Source: Desulfovibrionaceae bacterium
GTDB lineage: Bacteria > Desulfobacterota > Desulfovibrionia > Desulfovibrionales > Desulfovibrionaceae
Assembly: GCA_031082225.1 (NCBI GenBank)
Contig: JAVHLG010000020.1
Coordinates: 1 to 56,777, forward strand
Reading direction: 5' to 3'
DNA length: 56,777 bases
The position numbers and the translations under genes are program-made. A model generated the notes under the pieces. It searched no databases. It worked only from the letters and a program-made list of their open reading frames with translations, and was not told the origin of the DNA. Position 1 is the first letter of the stretch. The number at the start of each line of letters is the position of its first letter. Shown piece after piece: positions 41,729-53,820 of this stretch.

Positions 41729-41771
41729 GCCCCGAACCCCGCCCGGGGGAATGATTCCCCCGGCCCTCCCC
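41729..41771 (+). repeat. Dispersed intergenic hairpin element, copy 2
   Basis: Starts GCCCCGAACCCC and carries the hairpin CCGGGGGAA-TGA-TTCCCCCGG (41743-41763), then GCCCTCCCC. The same order of parts occurs on the minus strand at 1-50. It sits downstream of the phosphoesterase gene and may serve as its terminator. Confidence 0.65.
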
Positions 41772-41816
41772 TGGTCGTTTTGCACGAACTACCCGGATAT
41801 ATGCCGGAGGAAGGCC

Positions 41817-42248
41817 GTGAACCCCACGTACCTTGCGCCACCAAGCGAAATCATTCTCTTCGAGACCGCAGACGGCAAAACCCAGGTGGATGTCCGCCTG
41901 AAGGATCACATGGCTTGGTTGTCACAAGCCCAGATGGCCGTTCTGTACCAGACCAGCCCGCAAAACATTTCCATGCACTTAAAAGCCATCTTCCAGGAAG
42001 GGGAGCTGGCTGAAAAGGCAACGTGTAAGGATTTCTTACAAGTTCGAACCGAGGGAAATCGTTCGATATTGACCATGCTGCACGCCAGCGCATCCCCGGA
42101 GGGGATGAACCTGCCGGGATTCCGGCTGCATCAACTCAAAGGGGATCGCAAGGGTTCCTGGGCGGTGTCGGTCTCGGGGAACGGGCGGATCGTGTTCACG
42201 TTTCACGGCGGCGACGCGACGGATGTCGATCTCGTGGATTATCATTGA
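41817..42248 (+). pseudogene. RhuM-HigB chimera (in-frame fusion of two partial genes)
   Basis: 143 aa from the GTG at 41817 behind GGAGGAAGG. Residues about 1-83 match the N-terminal part of RhuM/DNA-binding virulence-type proteins (LYQTSPQNISMHLKAIFQEGELAE). From about residue 84 the sequence switches to the C-terminal two-thirds of a HigB/RelE killer toxin (LPGFRLHQLKGDRKGSWAVSVSG, NGRIVFTFHGGDATDVDLVDYH). Neither part is complete. The likely origin is a deletion or recombination that joined two genes. The toxin lacks its N-terminal helix, so it is probably inactive, while the HigA antitoxin gene downstream is whole. Confidence 0.75.
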
Positions 42249-42270
42249 CAGCCAGCCAAGGAGGCAGGCG

Positions 42271-42567
42271 ATGCACATGCACAGCCCCCCGCATCCCGGG
42301 GAGATCATCCGGGATCAATGCCTTGAGCCCTTGCGCCTTACGGTGTCGGAGGCGGCCCGGGGCCTGGGCGTGACCCGCAAGACCTTTTCGGAGCTGGTGA
42401 ACGGGCGCTCCGGGGTGTCGCCGGAGATGGCCCTTCGCCTGTCCAAGGCCTTCGGCGGCACACCCGAGACATGGCTGACCCTGCAATTGCACTACGACCT
42501 GGCCAAGGCCCGGAACAAGGCTCAGGACATGGTGGTGCGGCGGTTCTCCGGGCAGGCGACGGCGTAG
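42271..42567 (+). CDS. higA: HigA-family antitoxin
   Basis: 98 aa with a helix-turn-helix of the Xre/VapI type (PGEIIRDQCLEPLRLTVSEAARGLGVTRKTFSELVNG, then ALRLSKAFGGTPETWL). It normally neutralises HigB and represses the operon. AAGGAGG precedes the ATG at 42271. The cognate toxin upstream is a truncated chimera, so this antitoxin may be an orphan that survives as a repressor. Confidence 0.92.
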   Translation: MHMHSPPHPGEIIRDQCLEPLRLTVSEAARGLGVTRKTFSELVNGRSGVSPEMALRLSKAFGGTPETWLTLQLHYDLAKARNKAQDMVVRRFSGQATA

Positions 42568-42644
42568 AGGAGGCGCTCACGAATCATGCAGGGCTCTTGA
42601 CGGTTTTTCCCATCATGCCCGGCCTGCATCAACGGACACCCCCC

Positions 42645-45284
42645 TCACCTCCCCATGCCCTCGGCCGTAAACTGGCAGGCCCCGGTGAAAAAGCACTCGG
42701 CCATGGCCGCCACGCTGTCCTCGCCGACCATGAGCATGTCCGTCTGGCGCGTGAACTGCAAAAGCCGCCCCATGGACCGCAGACGATCCTCGATCAACTC
42801 CGCGCCGAACTTCTGGAACCGCCCCGACACCCGGTCCCCGGTCACCTCCACCGCAAACCCCAGCCGCTCCAGGATCAGCGCGATGCCCCGGGCGCGCCGG
42901 GCCCGCTTCACGTCGTCGGCCGCGCCGCCCTTGAACGAAAACGTGATGTAGTTCTTGTTCACGGTCCTGCCGCAGTAGCAGTCCAGAACCCCGTAGTGGT
43001 AGCCCACCCGGGAGCTGAAATTCAAATACTTGTCCGAGATGATGGCGTAGCTCTTGTCCCCGAACCGCTGCCCCTCGGCCCGGGGCTGGGACAGCATCTG
43101 CTCGCCCAGAACGGACATGAACCCCTTGAGATGCACCGGACGCGGCGTGCGCAACTGCTCCTCGCCGAGCACCAGCCCGTCCAGAAGCGCCAAAAACGGC
43201 CGCGACACGACCTCCTGCGGCGTCACCCGGCCCCGGTCGCCGCCCCCCTGCGCCACGCCGCCCCCCAGGTCGATGACGTACAGGTCGAGCCCCGTGGCCG
43301 CGTCCAGGCGCATGGTCATGCCCGACTGGCCCGAGGCCATGTCGCTGATGCGAAACATCTCCGCATAGGACCACTCGTGCAGAAGGCGCATGATGTCGTG
43401 GATGGTGGAACATGCTTTTTCGTTGAACTGCGGCGACTTGGGATCGAGCAGATGCAGCGGGGCCACATGGGCCAGCACCCGCATGAGCACCCCATGCACG
43501 GGGGTGTCGCGCATGGCGATCTGCCGGGGGACGTCCAGTCCTGCCAGGGCCTCCACCCGGCCCCGGTAGATGCGCGCCGACCAGGCGTCCACGGTCACCA
43601 CCTCGCCCGGGGGCAGGGCCGACATGACGTCCGGCACGCCCAGAAGCGTGGGCGCCCCGAACTCCCGGCACAGCGACGCCATATGCCCGGTGACGCTGCC
43701 GTGTTCGGTGACGATGGCCGCACAGCGGGGCATGACCACCATGAATTTGGGCGACGAATGCACGGCCGCCAACACCCCGCCCTGGGGAAAGCCCTCCAGA
43801 TCCTCGTCGCGCCGGACGTGGACCACGGGCCCCATCCCCACCCCGGGATAGGCCGTCTCGCCGCCTGCGGCCAGCACCGCATGCCCCGTGACCTCGGGAA
43901 GCTCCGGCCGGACGCAGTGCCCGACGACGGCCTCGCCGCCCTGGCCGGAGGCCATGGCCAGGGGCCGGGACTGGAGGATCACCAGACGGCCCGTGGGATC
44001 AAGGGCCCACTCCACGTCCTGGGGGCAGCCGTAATGCCGCTCCAGGGCCATGCCGTATCCGGCGAGCGTGAGGATATGCGCGTCGTCCAGACAGGGCGCG
44101 GCGCGCAAGCCCTCCGGCACGGGCTTTTCGGCCAGGGTTCCCCCGGGAGCGCCCACGAGCATGACCGGCTTGTCCGTCACCCGCTTTTCCAGGACTCCCG
44201 ACCCGTCCCGGGCCGCCTCGTAGGTGTCCGGGTTCACCACGCCGTCCACGGCATAGGGCCCAAGGCCCCACACGGCATTGACGATGACCCGGTCCTGGTC
44301 CGGATGCAGGGGATGGCGGGTGTACATGACCCCGGCGGCCCGGGATTCCACCATCTCCAGGCAGGCCACGCTCATGGCCACGTCGTCGTCGGCGATGCCC
44401 TTGAGCACCCGGTAGGAGATGGCCCGGGGGGTGAAAAGGCTTGCCGCCACGTACTTGTAGGAGGTGAGCAGCCGATCCGCCGGAACATTGAGGATGGAGA
44501 GATACTGTCCCGCGAAGGACAGTTCCCCGTCCTCGCCGATGGCGCTGGAACGCATGGCCACCATGAGGTCGGCGGGGGAAACCCCGATGCCCCCGGCCAT
44601 GTCCCGGTGGGCCTGCTCGATGGCCGAGGCCACGGCCGGGGGCAACTCGGCGCGCAGGACGAGATGCTGAATCTCCTCGCTGACGGCGGACAGGGAGGCC
44701 GGATCGTCGAGGGACAGGGTGAGCTTGATGCGGGCGATCTCGTCGCCAAGCCCGGCCGCCGCGAAAAAGGTCCGGAAGGCCGCCGTGGTCACGGCGAATC
44801 CCCGGGGCACGGGCAGGCCCACGCGGTTTCCCACCTCGCCCAGGTTGGCGCACTTGCCGCCCACCTCATCCACCATGGTCGCCACCACCCGGGTCAGGGG
44901 CAGGACGAACTCGGCGTCCGCCGCATCCTGGCGTGCCCCCATGGCCAGCTTGATGGCCTCCCGGATGCGCTCCACCAGGGCCCCAAGGGCCGGGCAGGCC
45001 CGCCCGGACAGCCCCTCGAAGGCCCGGATCATGCGCATGGCATGGAATACGGCCCGGCTGGTCTGGGAACGCAGATAGGCCATGCCGAACAGCTCCCGGC
45101 CGTCCTGCTTGATCTCCATGTCCGCGATGATCTTCAAAAGCTCGGAGTTGGACTCCAATAGCTCCTGGAAATAATTGTATTTGACGCGGAAGACCCGGCC
45201 TGCGTCCTCTTTTGCCGCATGGCGGCCGATGCCGTACTGGGTGGCGAAAAACCGCTTCAGCCTTCCCACGATGCCGCTGCTCAT
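42645..45284 (-). CDS. PEP-synthase-like protein with non-standard C-terminal domain (paralogue 2)
   Basis: 879 aa from the chosen start at 45284. The frame stays open to 45458, but the paralogue at 22872 aligns from about here. An N-terminal helical segment is followed by the PPDK/PEP-synthase ATP-grasp domain (VGGKCANLGEVG, LMVAMRSSAIGEDGELSFAGQ, DVEWALDPTGRLVILQSRPL) and a phosphohistidine domain with His534 in GSVTGHMASLCREFGAP. The TIM-barrel domain is replaced by the same C-terminal domain as in paralogue 1 (STIHDIMRLLHEWSYAEMF, LYVIDLGGG, NYITFSFKGG). It has no kinase or receiver neighbours. Function unknown. Confidence 0.82.
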   Translation of the reverse strand: MSSGIVGRLKRFFATQYGIGRHAAKEDAGRVFRVKYNYFQELLESNSELLKIIADMEIKQDGRELFGMAYLRSQTSRAVFHAMRMIRAFEGLSGRACPALGALVERIREAIKLAMGARQDAADAEFVLPLTRVVATMVDEVGGKCANLGEVGNRVGLPVPRGFAVTTAAFRTFFAAAGLGDEIARIKLTLSLDDPASLSAVSEEIQHLVLRAELPPAVASAIEQAHRDMAGGIGVSPADLMVAMRSSAIGEDGELSFAGQYLSILNVPADRLLTSYKYVAASLFTPRAISYRVLKGIADDDVAMSVACLEMVESRAAGVMYTRHPLHPDQDRVIVNAVWGLGPYAVDGVVNPDTYEAARDGSGVLEKRVTDKPVMLVGAPGGTLAEKPVPEGLRAAPCLDDAHILTLAGYGMALERHYGCPQDVEWALDPTGRLVILQSRPLAMASGQGGEAVVGHCVRPELPEVTGHAVLAAGGETAYPGVGMGPVVHVRRDEDLEGFPQGGVLAAVHSSPKFMVVMPRCAAIVTEHGSVTGHMASLCREFGAPTLLGVPDVMSALPPGEVVTVDAWSARIYRGRVEALAGLDVPRQIAMRDTPVHGVLMRVLAHVAPLHLLDPKSPQFNEKACSTIHDIMRLLHEWSYAEMFRISDMASGQSGMTMRLDAATGLDLYVIDLGGGVAQGGGDRGRVTPQEVVSRPFLALLDGLVLGEEQLRTPRPVHLKGFMSVLGEQMLSQPRAEGQRFGDKSYAIISDKYLNFSSRVGYHYGVLDCYCGRTVNKNYITFSFKGGAADDVKRARRARGIALILERLGFAVEVTGDRVSGRFQKFGAELIEDRLRSMGRLLQFTRQTDMLMVGEDSVAAMAECFFTGACQFTAEGMGR

Positions 45285-45517
45285 GCCTGTGACCGCCTTT
45301 TTCCATCGCACGTTGTGCAGCTTGCGCGCCATGCGCCACACCCTGCGGCCGTATCCGGGAACACCTGCGGCCCTGGGTAATTTCGCCTTTTTCAGCAACA
45401 AAGAAAAGCCCCGACCCGACGGCCTGTCGACCAAGCCGGAACGGTTCGGGTTTGCCATGTCCGGCGGGAAAGGCTATTTCCCCTGAAAACGGACAAAAAA
45501 CCAAGGATCGAACCGAT

Positions 45518-45607
45518 ATGGACCCGAATTCCCTTATCGTCCTCGTGGTGGTCATCCTGGCCCTGGTGGTGGGCGCGGTCATCGGCGCGCGCCTGCGGCG
45601 CAAATAA
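45518..45607 (+). CDS. Tiny single-helix membrane peptide, 29 aa
   Basis: Reads MDPNSLIVLVVVILALVVG then AVIGARLRRK: one hydrophobic helix and a basic tail, so orientation with the C-terminus in the cytoplasm is likely. AAGGA lies about 10 bases upstream. It is 34 bases before the prepilin peptidase gene and could share its transcript. No family assigned. Confidence 0.45.
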   Translation: MDPNSLIVLVVVILALVVGAVIGARLRRK

Positions 45608-45641
45608 CCCCGCCGTCCCCCAACCCCACGGGAAACGACCC

Positions 45642-46175
45642 ATGCCCCCCGTCGCCACCCATGTCCTGTACGCGGTCCTGGCTGCGGTGGTGATTTTCGC
45701 CGCCGCGTTCGACATGCGCACGGGCAAGATCCCCAACGCCCTGACCTTTCCGGCCATGCTGGCCTTTGCCGCCGCCCACGCCGCCCTTTCCGGCCTGCCC
45801 GGGCTGCTTTTCTCCCTGGCCGGGTGCGGTGCGGGCCTGACCTTTCTGCTTGTGCCGCACCTGTTCGGCTACCTGGGCGCGGGAGACGTCAAGCTCATGG
45901 CCGTGGTGGGCGCGGCCCTCGGCCTGCCCGCCCTGTTGACGGTCTTTTTGTTCACCAGCCTGGCCGGGGGCGCGCACATCGTGCTGTACCTGTGGCTGTC
46001 GCCCGCACCGGCCGAAACCCCGCCCGGACAGGACGAAACGGTCCCGGCCGAGAGCGGCGAACCACCCCGCCGGAGACGGACCTTCCGGGTGCGCTACGGA
46101 GCGGCCATCGCCGCCGGGACCGTGGCGGCCATGCTGTGGCGTCTGTCGGGCCGGGACTACCTGGCCCTTTTCTAA
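45642..46175 (+). CDS. A24-family prepilin peptidase (TadV/CpaA type)
   Basis: A membrane aspartic protease of 177 aa that cleaves prepilin leaders. The two catalytic aspartates lie in AAFDMRTGKIPN and YLGAGDVKLM. It has about five helices and lacks the N-terminal methylase domain, as in the short enzymes that process Flp pilins. The Flp pilin gene lies 12.6 kb away, so this is its plausible processing enzyme. A hydrophilic Pro/Glu-rich loop (about 125-150) precedes the last helix. Confidence 0.9.
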   Translation: MPPVATHVLYAVLAAVVIFAAAFDMRTGKIPNALTFPAMLAFAAAHAALSGLPGLLFSLAGCGAGLTFLLVPHLFGYLGAGDVKLMAVVGAALGLPALLTVFLFTSLAGGAHIVLYLWLSPAPAETPPGQDETVPAESGEPPRRRRTFRVRYGAAIAAGTVAAMLWRLSGRDYLALF

Positions 46176-46322
46176 GCCGCGGCGGCCTTGCCGCCGGGTT
46201 CCGATTTCCGTATAGACAGACCGGGAAATAGCGGCGTCTTTTTGCGTCTCCCCTCGCCAGTCTCTCCGGCGGCACAGCCGTTTTCCCATTCCCCGACGTC
46301 TGACTCCCGACAAGGATACGCC

Positions 46323-48416
46323 ATGTCCGGTCCCCCGCGCGGCCCGCTGCGTCGTCTTCTCCGGGCCTTCGGCTTCATCCTGCTGATCCTGGCCCTGGCG
46401 GGCCTGGCCGTGCCCCTTGCGGGCCTTGTGCCAGACGACACGGGCCAGGGCGAGGCCCTGCTCGCCCGCCGCGAACCGGCCGCCGCTCGCCCCTATTTCG
46501 AACGCGCCGCCCGGGGCGGCTCGGCCCGGGCGGCCTGGCTGCTCGGGCGCATGCAGGAGGAGGGCCTTGGCACGCCCCCCGACGCCGCAAAGGCCCTGGC
46601 GCTTTACCAGCGCGCGGCCCGCATGGGAAACCGCGACGCCCAAAAACGCGTCGCCGACCGGCTCTCGGCCCCCCGCCCAGGCGTGCCGGATTCCCCCACG
46701 CCGGACGATCTGGCCCAGGCCGCCGCCTGGTACATGCGGGCCGGACAGCGCGGCGACAACGAGGCCCGATTCCAGGCGGGCCTGTGCTGGCAAGACGGCC
46801 GGGGCGTGCCCCGGGACAGGGGGAAGGCCCTGCGGTGGTTCACCCGGGCCGCCCGGCGCGGCCACGTCCAGGCCATGAAGCAGGCCGCCGAGACGCATCT
46901 GGCCCTGGCCGACGACCCGGCGCAGCCAAAAAACCAGGCAGTCGAACGCTCCCGGGCCCGGGACTGGCTGGTCGCCGCCGCCGGGACTGGCGACGCAGCG
47001 GCCATGTTCCGCCTGGGCGAACTGTACCGCGACGGCGTCCTCCCCGACGCCCGGCCGGGCGACGACCTAGATTGGTTTTCGCGCGCCGCCTCGGCCGGGG
47101 ACGCCATGGCCCAATATCTCGTGGGACAGCGCCTTGAGCGGGGCGAGGGCGTGGACGCCTACCCCCTGGAGGCGGCGCAGTGGTACCGGATGGCCGCCGA
47201 CCAGGGCCATGCGGCGGCCATGCTGCGCCTGGCGGACATGTATTTCGACGGCCGGGGGGTGTTTCGGGACAGGGACGAGGCCACGCGGCTGCGCCAGGCC
47301 GCCGGGTCGGTGGACGCCGCCTCCCGGGCCGCCCTGTGCGACCTGTACGCAACGGGAGTCCCGGCCGCCCGGGACGCGGCCGCCGCCGCAGACTGGTGCC
47401 GCCAGGCGGCCATGGGCGGCGACGTCCGGTCCCGGTTTCTGTACGGACTTCTGCTGGAACGCGGCCTGGGGACGGCCCGGGACGAACTGGAAAGCGCCAA
47501 ATGGCTGGCTGCTGCGGCCGGACAGGGCATGCCCCAGGCCCAGTACGCCCTGGCCCTTTTGTATCTGGGCGGGCGGGGCGTGGTCCGGGATGCGGCCCAG
47601 GCCTTTTCCCTGTGCCGCAAGGCGGCCGAACAGGGCCTGCCCGAGGCCCAGACGCTTTTGGCCTCCATGTACGACGAGGAGTTGCGCACCACGCGCAACT
47701 ACGCCCAGGCCCTGCGCTGGTATCGCCGGGCCGCCGGGGCCGGGGACGTCACGGCCCAGTTCACCCTGGCCTCCATGTTCGGCAAGGGCGTGGGGGCGCC
47801 CGCCGACCCCGCCCAGGCCCTGGAATGGTTCACCCGCGCCGCCCAAAGCGGCGATCCCCGGGCGGCCTTCAACGTGGGGCTGCTGCATCTTTCAGGCGCA
47901 AACGGCCCCCCGGATGAGGTCCAGGCCCTGGACTGGCTCCTTCGGGCCGCCCGGGCCGGGGACGCCAGGGCCCGGCTCATGGCCGCGCTCATGTACCAAC
48001 GCGGCCAGGGCGGGCCGAAAAATCCCCGCGAGGCCTTCCGGCTGGCCCGCCTGGCCGCCCATCAGGGCCTGCCCCAGGCCCAGGCCATGCTCGGCGCGGC
48101 CTATTTCGAAGGACGGATTGTGGCCCGCGACCTGCCCGAATCCTGTTACTGGCTCTGCCTGGCCACCCGGGGGCCCTCGACGGAGTTCGACGTGACCCAG
48201 GCGGCCACCGCGAGGGCGCGGGTGGAGAAACGGCTCACCCCGCAACAACTCGCCGCCGTCCGGGATCGCGTTGCGGCCTTTGCCCCGCAACCGGCCGATC
48301 CGTCCCGGGAAGACGACGGGCTGGCCGCCGTGCGTTTTTTGCCGCCGCTGCCGGACGCCTCCCCAAACGGCAAGGAAACGGCCGACGAGGACGCCGGGAT
48401 TTATGGGATTTTTTGA
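46323..48416 (+). CDS. Sel1-repeat (TPR-like) protein, membrane-anchored
   Basis: 697 aa. An N-terminal membrane helix (about 15-35, FGFILLILALAGLAVPLAGL) is followed by a long array of about 36-residue Sel1-like repeats (for example AQYALALLYLGGRGVVRDAAQAFSLCRKAAEQGLPEAQ). I count about fifteen units, ending near residue 630. The solenoid is probably periplasmic and binds protein partners. The C-terminus is short and acidic. AAGGATACGCC precedes the ATG. No enzymatic motif is visible. Confidence 0.9.
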   Translation: MSGPPRGPLRRLLRAFGFILLILALAGLAVPLAGLVPDDTGQGEALLARREPAAARPYFERAARGGSARAAWLLGRMQEEGLGTPPDAAKALALYQRAARMGNRDAQKRVADRLSAPRPGVPDSPTPDDLAQAAAWYMRAGQRGDNEARFQAGLCWQDGRGVPRDRGKALRWFTRAARRGHVQAMKQAAETHLALADDPAQPKNQAVERSRARDWLVAAAGTGDAAAMFRLGELYRDGVLPDARPGDDLDWFSRAASAGDAMAQYLVGQRLERGEGVDAYPLEAAQWYRMAADQGHAAAMLRLADMYFDGRGVFRDRDEATRLRQAAGSVDAASRAALCDLYATGVPAARDAAAAADWCRQAAMGGDVRSRFLYGLLLERGLGTARDELESAKWLAAAAGQGMPQAQYALALLYLGGRGVVRDAAQAFSLCRKAAEQGLPEAQTLLASMYDEELRTTRNYAQALRWYRRAAGAGDVTAQFTLASMFGKGVGAPADPAQALEWFTRAAQSGDPRAAFNVGLLHLSGANGPPDEVQALDWLLRAARAGDARARLMAALMYQRGQGGPKNPREAFRLARLAAHQGLPQAQAMLGAAYFEGRIVARDLPESCYWLCLATRGPSTEFDVTQAATARARVEKRLTPQQLAAVRDRVAAFAPQPADPSREDDGLAAVRFLPPLPDASPNGKETADEDAGIYGIF

Positions 48417-48512
48417 CCCGGCTTTTCCCTGCGGCGCACCCTTGACAGTCCTTACGCTTTGGCTTTTTCTTCATGGCGATTTCGTACGTTCCCGCAACCC
48501 CAAGGAGCATCC

Positions 48513-49124
48513 ATGAAACGCCTTCTCGCGTGTCTCGTGATCCTGGCCGCCATGGCGGCCGCAACCGCCCAGGCCCAGCCAGGCGCCCCCCGGGAGATCG
48601 CCGGGATCGCCCTGGGCGCGGACGTCAAGGATCTCGCCCAGCGCCTCGATTTGAGCAAGGCGGTCCCCCTGTGGGACAAGCCCTACCTCACCCGGGCCAA
48701 CATCCAGCCCACCAAGGGATTCCGCACCGGCTACGTGCTGTTCGGCAACTGCGCCAACCCCGGCAGGATCGTACGCATCAAGCTCAAATACCAGGACAAG
48801 GATCCGTCGTTTTTCCGCAGCACCGGCCGGACCCTGACCACCCGCTACGGCGACCCCAAGCCGCTGATGTCCGACCAGGGCGCTCTGTACCTCGGCATGG
48901 CCTGGAAATTCGGCAACATCAAGACCGGCGTGACCGCGCTTTTGCTCGAACATGCCGCAGGCGACGATCCCGAAGACACCGAGGGCACCTCCATCCGGCT
49001 GACGGACAACGCCATGCTGGACCTGGAACGCGAGTGCTACGAGAAGACGCGCCAAAAGGAACCCCAGGTGCAGCCGTCGTTCCCCCTGTTCGATATCAAA
49101 GAGGATTGGTTGCTTCCGAAATAA
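48513..49124 (+). CDS. Exported hypothetical protein, 203 aa
   Basis: A signal peptide (MKRLLACLVILAAMAAATAQA) is followed by a globular domain (IAGIALGADVKDLAQRLDLSK, TGRTLTTRYGDPKPL). The repeated mention of a short ALG-like motif followed by charged beta strands is common in periplasmic proteins of unknown function. AAGGAG precedes the ATG. A TTGACA at 48442-48447 may be its promoter. A terminator follows. I do not assign a function. Confidence 0.8.
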   Translation: MKRLLACLVILAAMAAATAQAQPGAPREIAGIALGADVKDLAQRLDLSKAVPLWDKPYLTRANIQPTKGFRTGYVLFGNCANPGRIVRIKLKYQDKDPSFFRSTGRTLTTRYGDPKPLMSDQGALYLGMAWKFGNIKTGVTALLLEHAAGDDPEDTEGTSIRLTDNAMLDLERECYEKTRQKEPQVQPSFPLFDIKEDWLLPK

Positions 49125-49144
49125 GTCCGGGACGGTCTTTTCGC

Positions 49145-49184
49145 AAAAGCATGCCAGGCGGCGGCCGTCCGGCATGCTTTTTTT
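49145..49184 (+). terminator. Intrinsic terminator of the exported protein gene
   Basis: An 11-bp perfect stem, AAAAGCATGCC with GGCATGCTTTT (49145-49155, 49171-49181), running into seven T's. Confidence 0.92.
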
Positions 49185-49232
49185 CGCAAACGAAAATTTC
49201 CCTCTGCAATGGTTGAGAAAAACCCGGCTTCG

Positions 49233-49262
49233 TTGACACAAAATCCGTTGCCGGTCTATAGA
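49233..49262 (+). promoter_or_regulatory. Candidate sigma-70 promoter of the GAPDH gene
   Basis: A perfect TTGACA (49233-49238) and TATAGA (49257-49262) are 18 bases apart, about 100 bases before the start codon. Confidence 0.6.
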
Positions 49263-49362
49263 CAGGGGTGCCTGCCGCATTGTTGCGCCGCGCCCCCTCC
49301 GGGCTCGGGCATGGCCGAAAGGCCCCGGGCACGAGCGTTTTACCCACAAGGAGAGACAGCGT

Positions 49363-50349
49363 ATGGCCATTCGGATCGGCATCAACGGTTTCGGCCGCAT
49401 CGGCCGGTATTTGATCAGGCTTGCGGCGAGCGATCCCGACGTCCAGGTGATCGCGGTCAACGCCAGGGCGGACAACCCCCAAATGGCCCATCTGCTCAAA
49501 TACGATTCGGTGCACGGCCGTTTCCCCGGCACGGTTTTGGCCACGGCCGACGGCCTTTCCGTCAACGGCGAACCGGTGAAGATCACCCGGCACGGGGTCG
49601 GGGAATGGGCCTGGGGCGATCTGGGATGCGATCTGGTGGTCGAGTCCACGGGCAAGTTCAACGACCGCGAGAGCTGCGAGAAGCATCTGGCCCGGGGGGC
49701 CAAGACCGTGGTCATCAGCGCCCCGGCCAAGGGCGAGGACGTGACCATCGTCATGGGCGTCAACCAGCACCAGCTCAAACCCGAACACAAAATCATCTCC
49801 AACGCCTCCTGCACCACCAACTGTCTGGCTCCGGTGGTCAAGGCGCTGCACGACGCCTTCGGCATGAAGCACGGCATCATGACCACCATCCATTCCTACA
49901 CCATGAGCCAGCGCATCCTGGACGGCTCCCACAAGGACTGGCGACGCGGCCGGGCCTGCGCCGTATCCATGATCCCCACCACCACGGGTGCGGCCCGGGC
50001 CGTGACCAAGGTCATCCCCGAGCTGGCCGGACGCCTCGACGGCATGTCCATCCGGGTGCCCACCCCCAACGTGTCCCTGGTGGATCTGGTGGCGGAACTG
50101 GAAAGGCCCACGGACACGGCAGGCATGCTGGCCGTGCTCAAGGCCGCCGCAAACGAGCACATGGGCTATACCGACGAGCCCCTGGTGTCCGTGGACTTCA
50201 TGGGCGACACCCATGGCGGCGTGGTGGATGCCGCAGCCTCCCAGGTCTTGGACGGCTCCCTGGCCAAGGTGCTCATCTGGTACGACAACGAGGCCGGGTT
50301 CACCAACCAGCTCTTGCGCCTGATCAAGCTGGCCGGTTCCATGATGTAG
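49363..50349 (+). CDS. gap: Glyceraldehyde-3-phosphate dehydrogenase, NADP-type residues
   Basis: A 328-aa phosphorylating GAPDH of glycolysis/gluconeogenesis. Catalytic Cys150 lies in SNASCTTNC with His177 in IHSYT. The cofactor-specificity positions differ from the NAD-type enzyme. Where NAD enzymes have Asp32 (N-D-L), this one has Ala34-Arg35 (VNARAD), and the L187-P188 pair is replaced by Gly188-Ser189 (LDGSHKD). Chloroplast and GapB-type NADP enzymes carry similar changes, so NADP use and an anabolic role are inferred. AAGGAGAGAC precedes the ATG. Confidence 0.93.
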   Translation: MAIRIGINGFGRIGRYLIRLAASDPDVQVIAVNARADNPQMAHLLKYDSVHGRFPGTVLATADGLSVNGEPVKITRHGVGEWAWGDLGCDLVVESTGKFNDRESCEKHLARGAKTVVISAPAKGEDVTIVMGVNQHQLKPEHKIISNASCTTNCLAPVVKALHDAFGMKHGIMTTIHSYTMSQRILDGSHKDWRRGRACAVSMIPTTTGAARAVTKVIPELAGRLDGMSIRVPTPNVSLVDLVAELERPTDTAGMLAVLKAAANEHMGYTDEPLVSVDFMGDTHGGVVDAAASQVLDGSLAKVLIWYDNEAGFTNQLLRLIKLAGSMM

Positions 50350-50374
50350 GCCCCAATGGCCCTTTTCGCACGGC

Positions 50375-50407
50375 AAGCGCCGGGGGCTTTCGTCTCCGGC
50401 GCTTTTT
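50375..50407 (+). terminator. Intrinsic terminator of the GAPDH gene
   Basis: AAGCGCCGG (50375-50383) pairs with CCGGCGCTT (50396-50404), running into six T's, 25 bases past the stop codon. Confidence 0.92.
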
Positions 50408-50558
50408 TCGTGCGGCGGCGCACGCCGCAGGCAACGTCCTTGGCATCCGCCGGGGGAATGTTCCTTGACGCCGGTATCGACCCTCCGTATTTTGACTTGC
50501 GCGGCATGGCGCCGCGCTGACGTTCCCTGTTCCGCGATCCTTTAAGCCCTCACCCGCC

Positions 50559-51632
<1,074 letters not shown>

Positions 51633-51648
51633 GACCTCCGAACCGGCC

Positions 51649-53808
<2,160 letters not shown>

Positions 53809-53820
53809 CCGACGGCATGG

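Noticed and set aside
42471-45161. 896-aa plus-strand protein opposite the second PEP-synthase-like gene
   Set aside because: Shadow composition (many His, Gly, Arg, Pro) with no recognisable domain. The minus-strand frame has clear domains.
48442-48470. Promoter in front of the exported 203-aa protein
   Set aside because: TTGACA is perfect but no acceptable -10 lies at 16-18 bases, so it was not listed as a separate feature.
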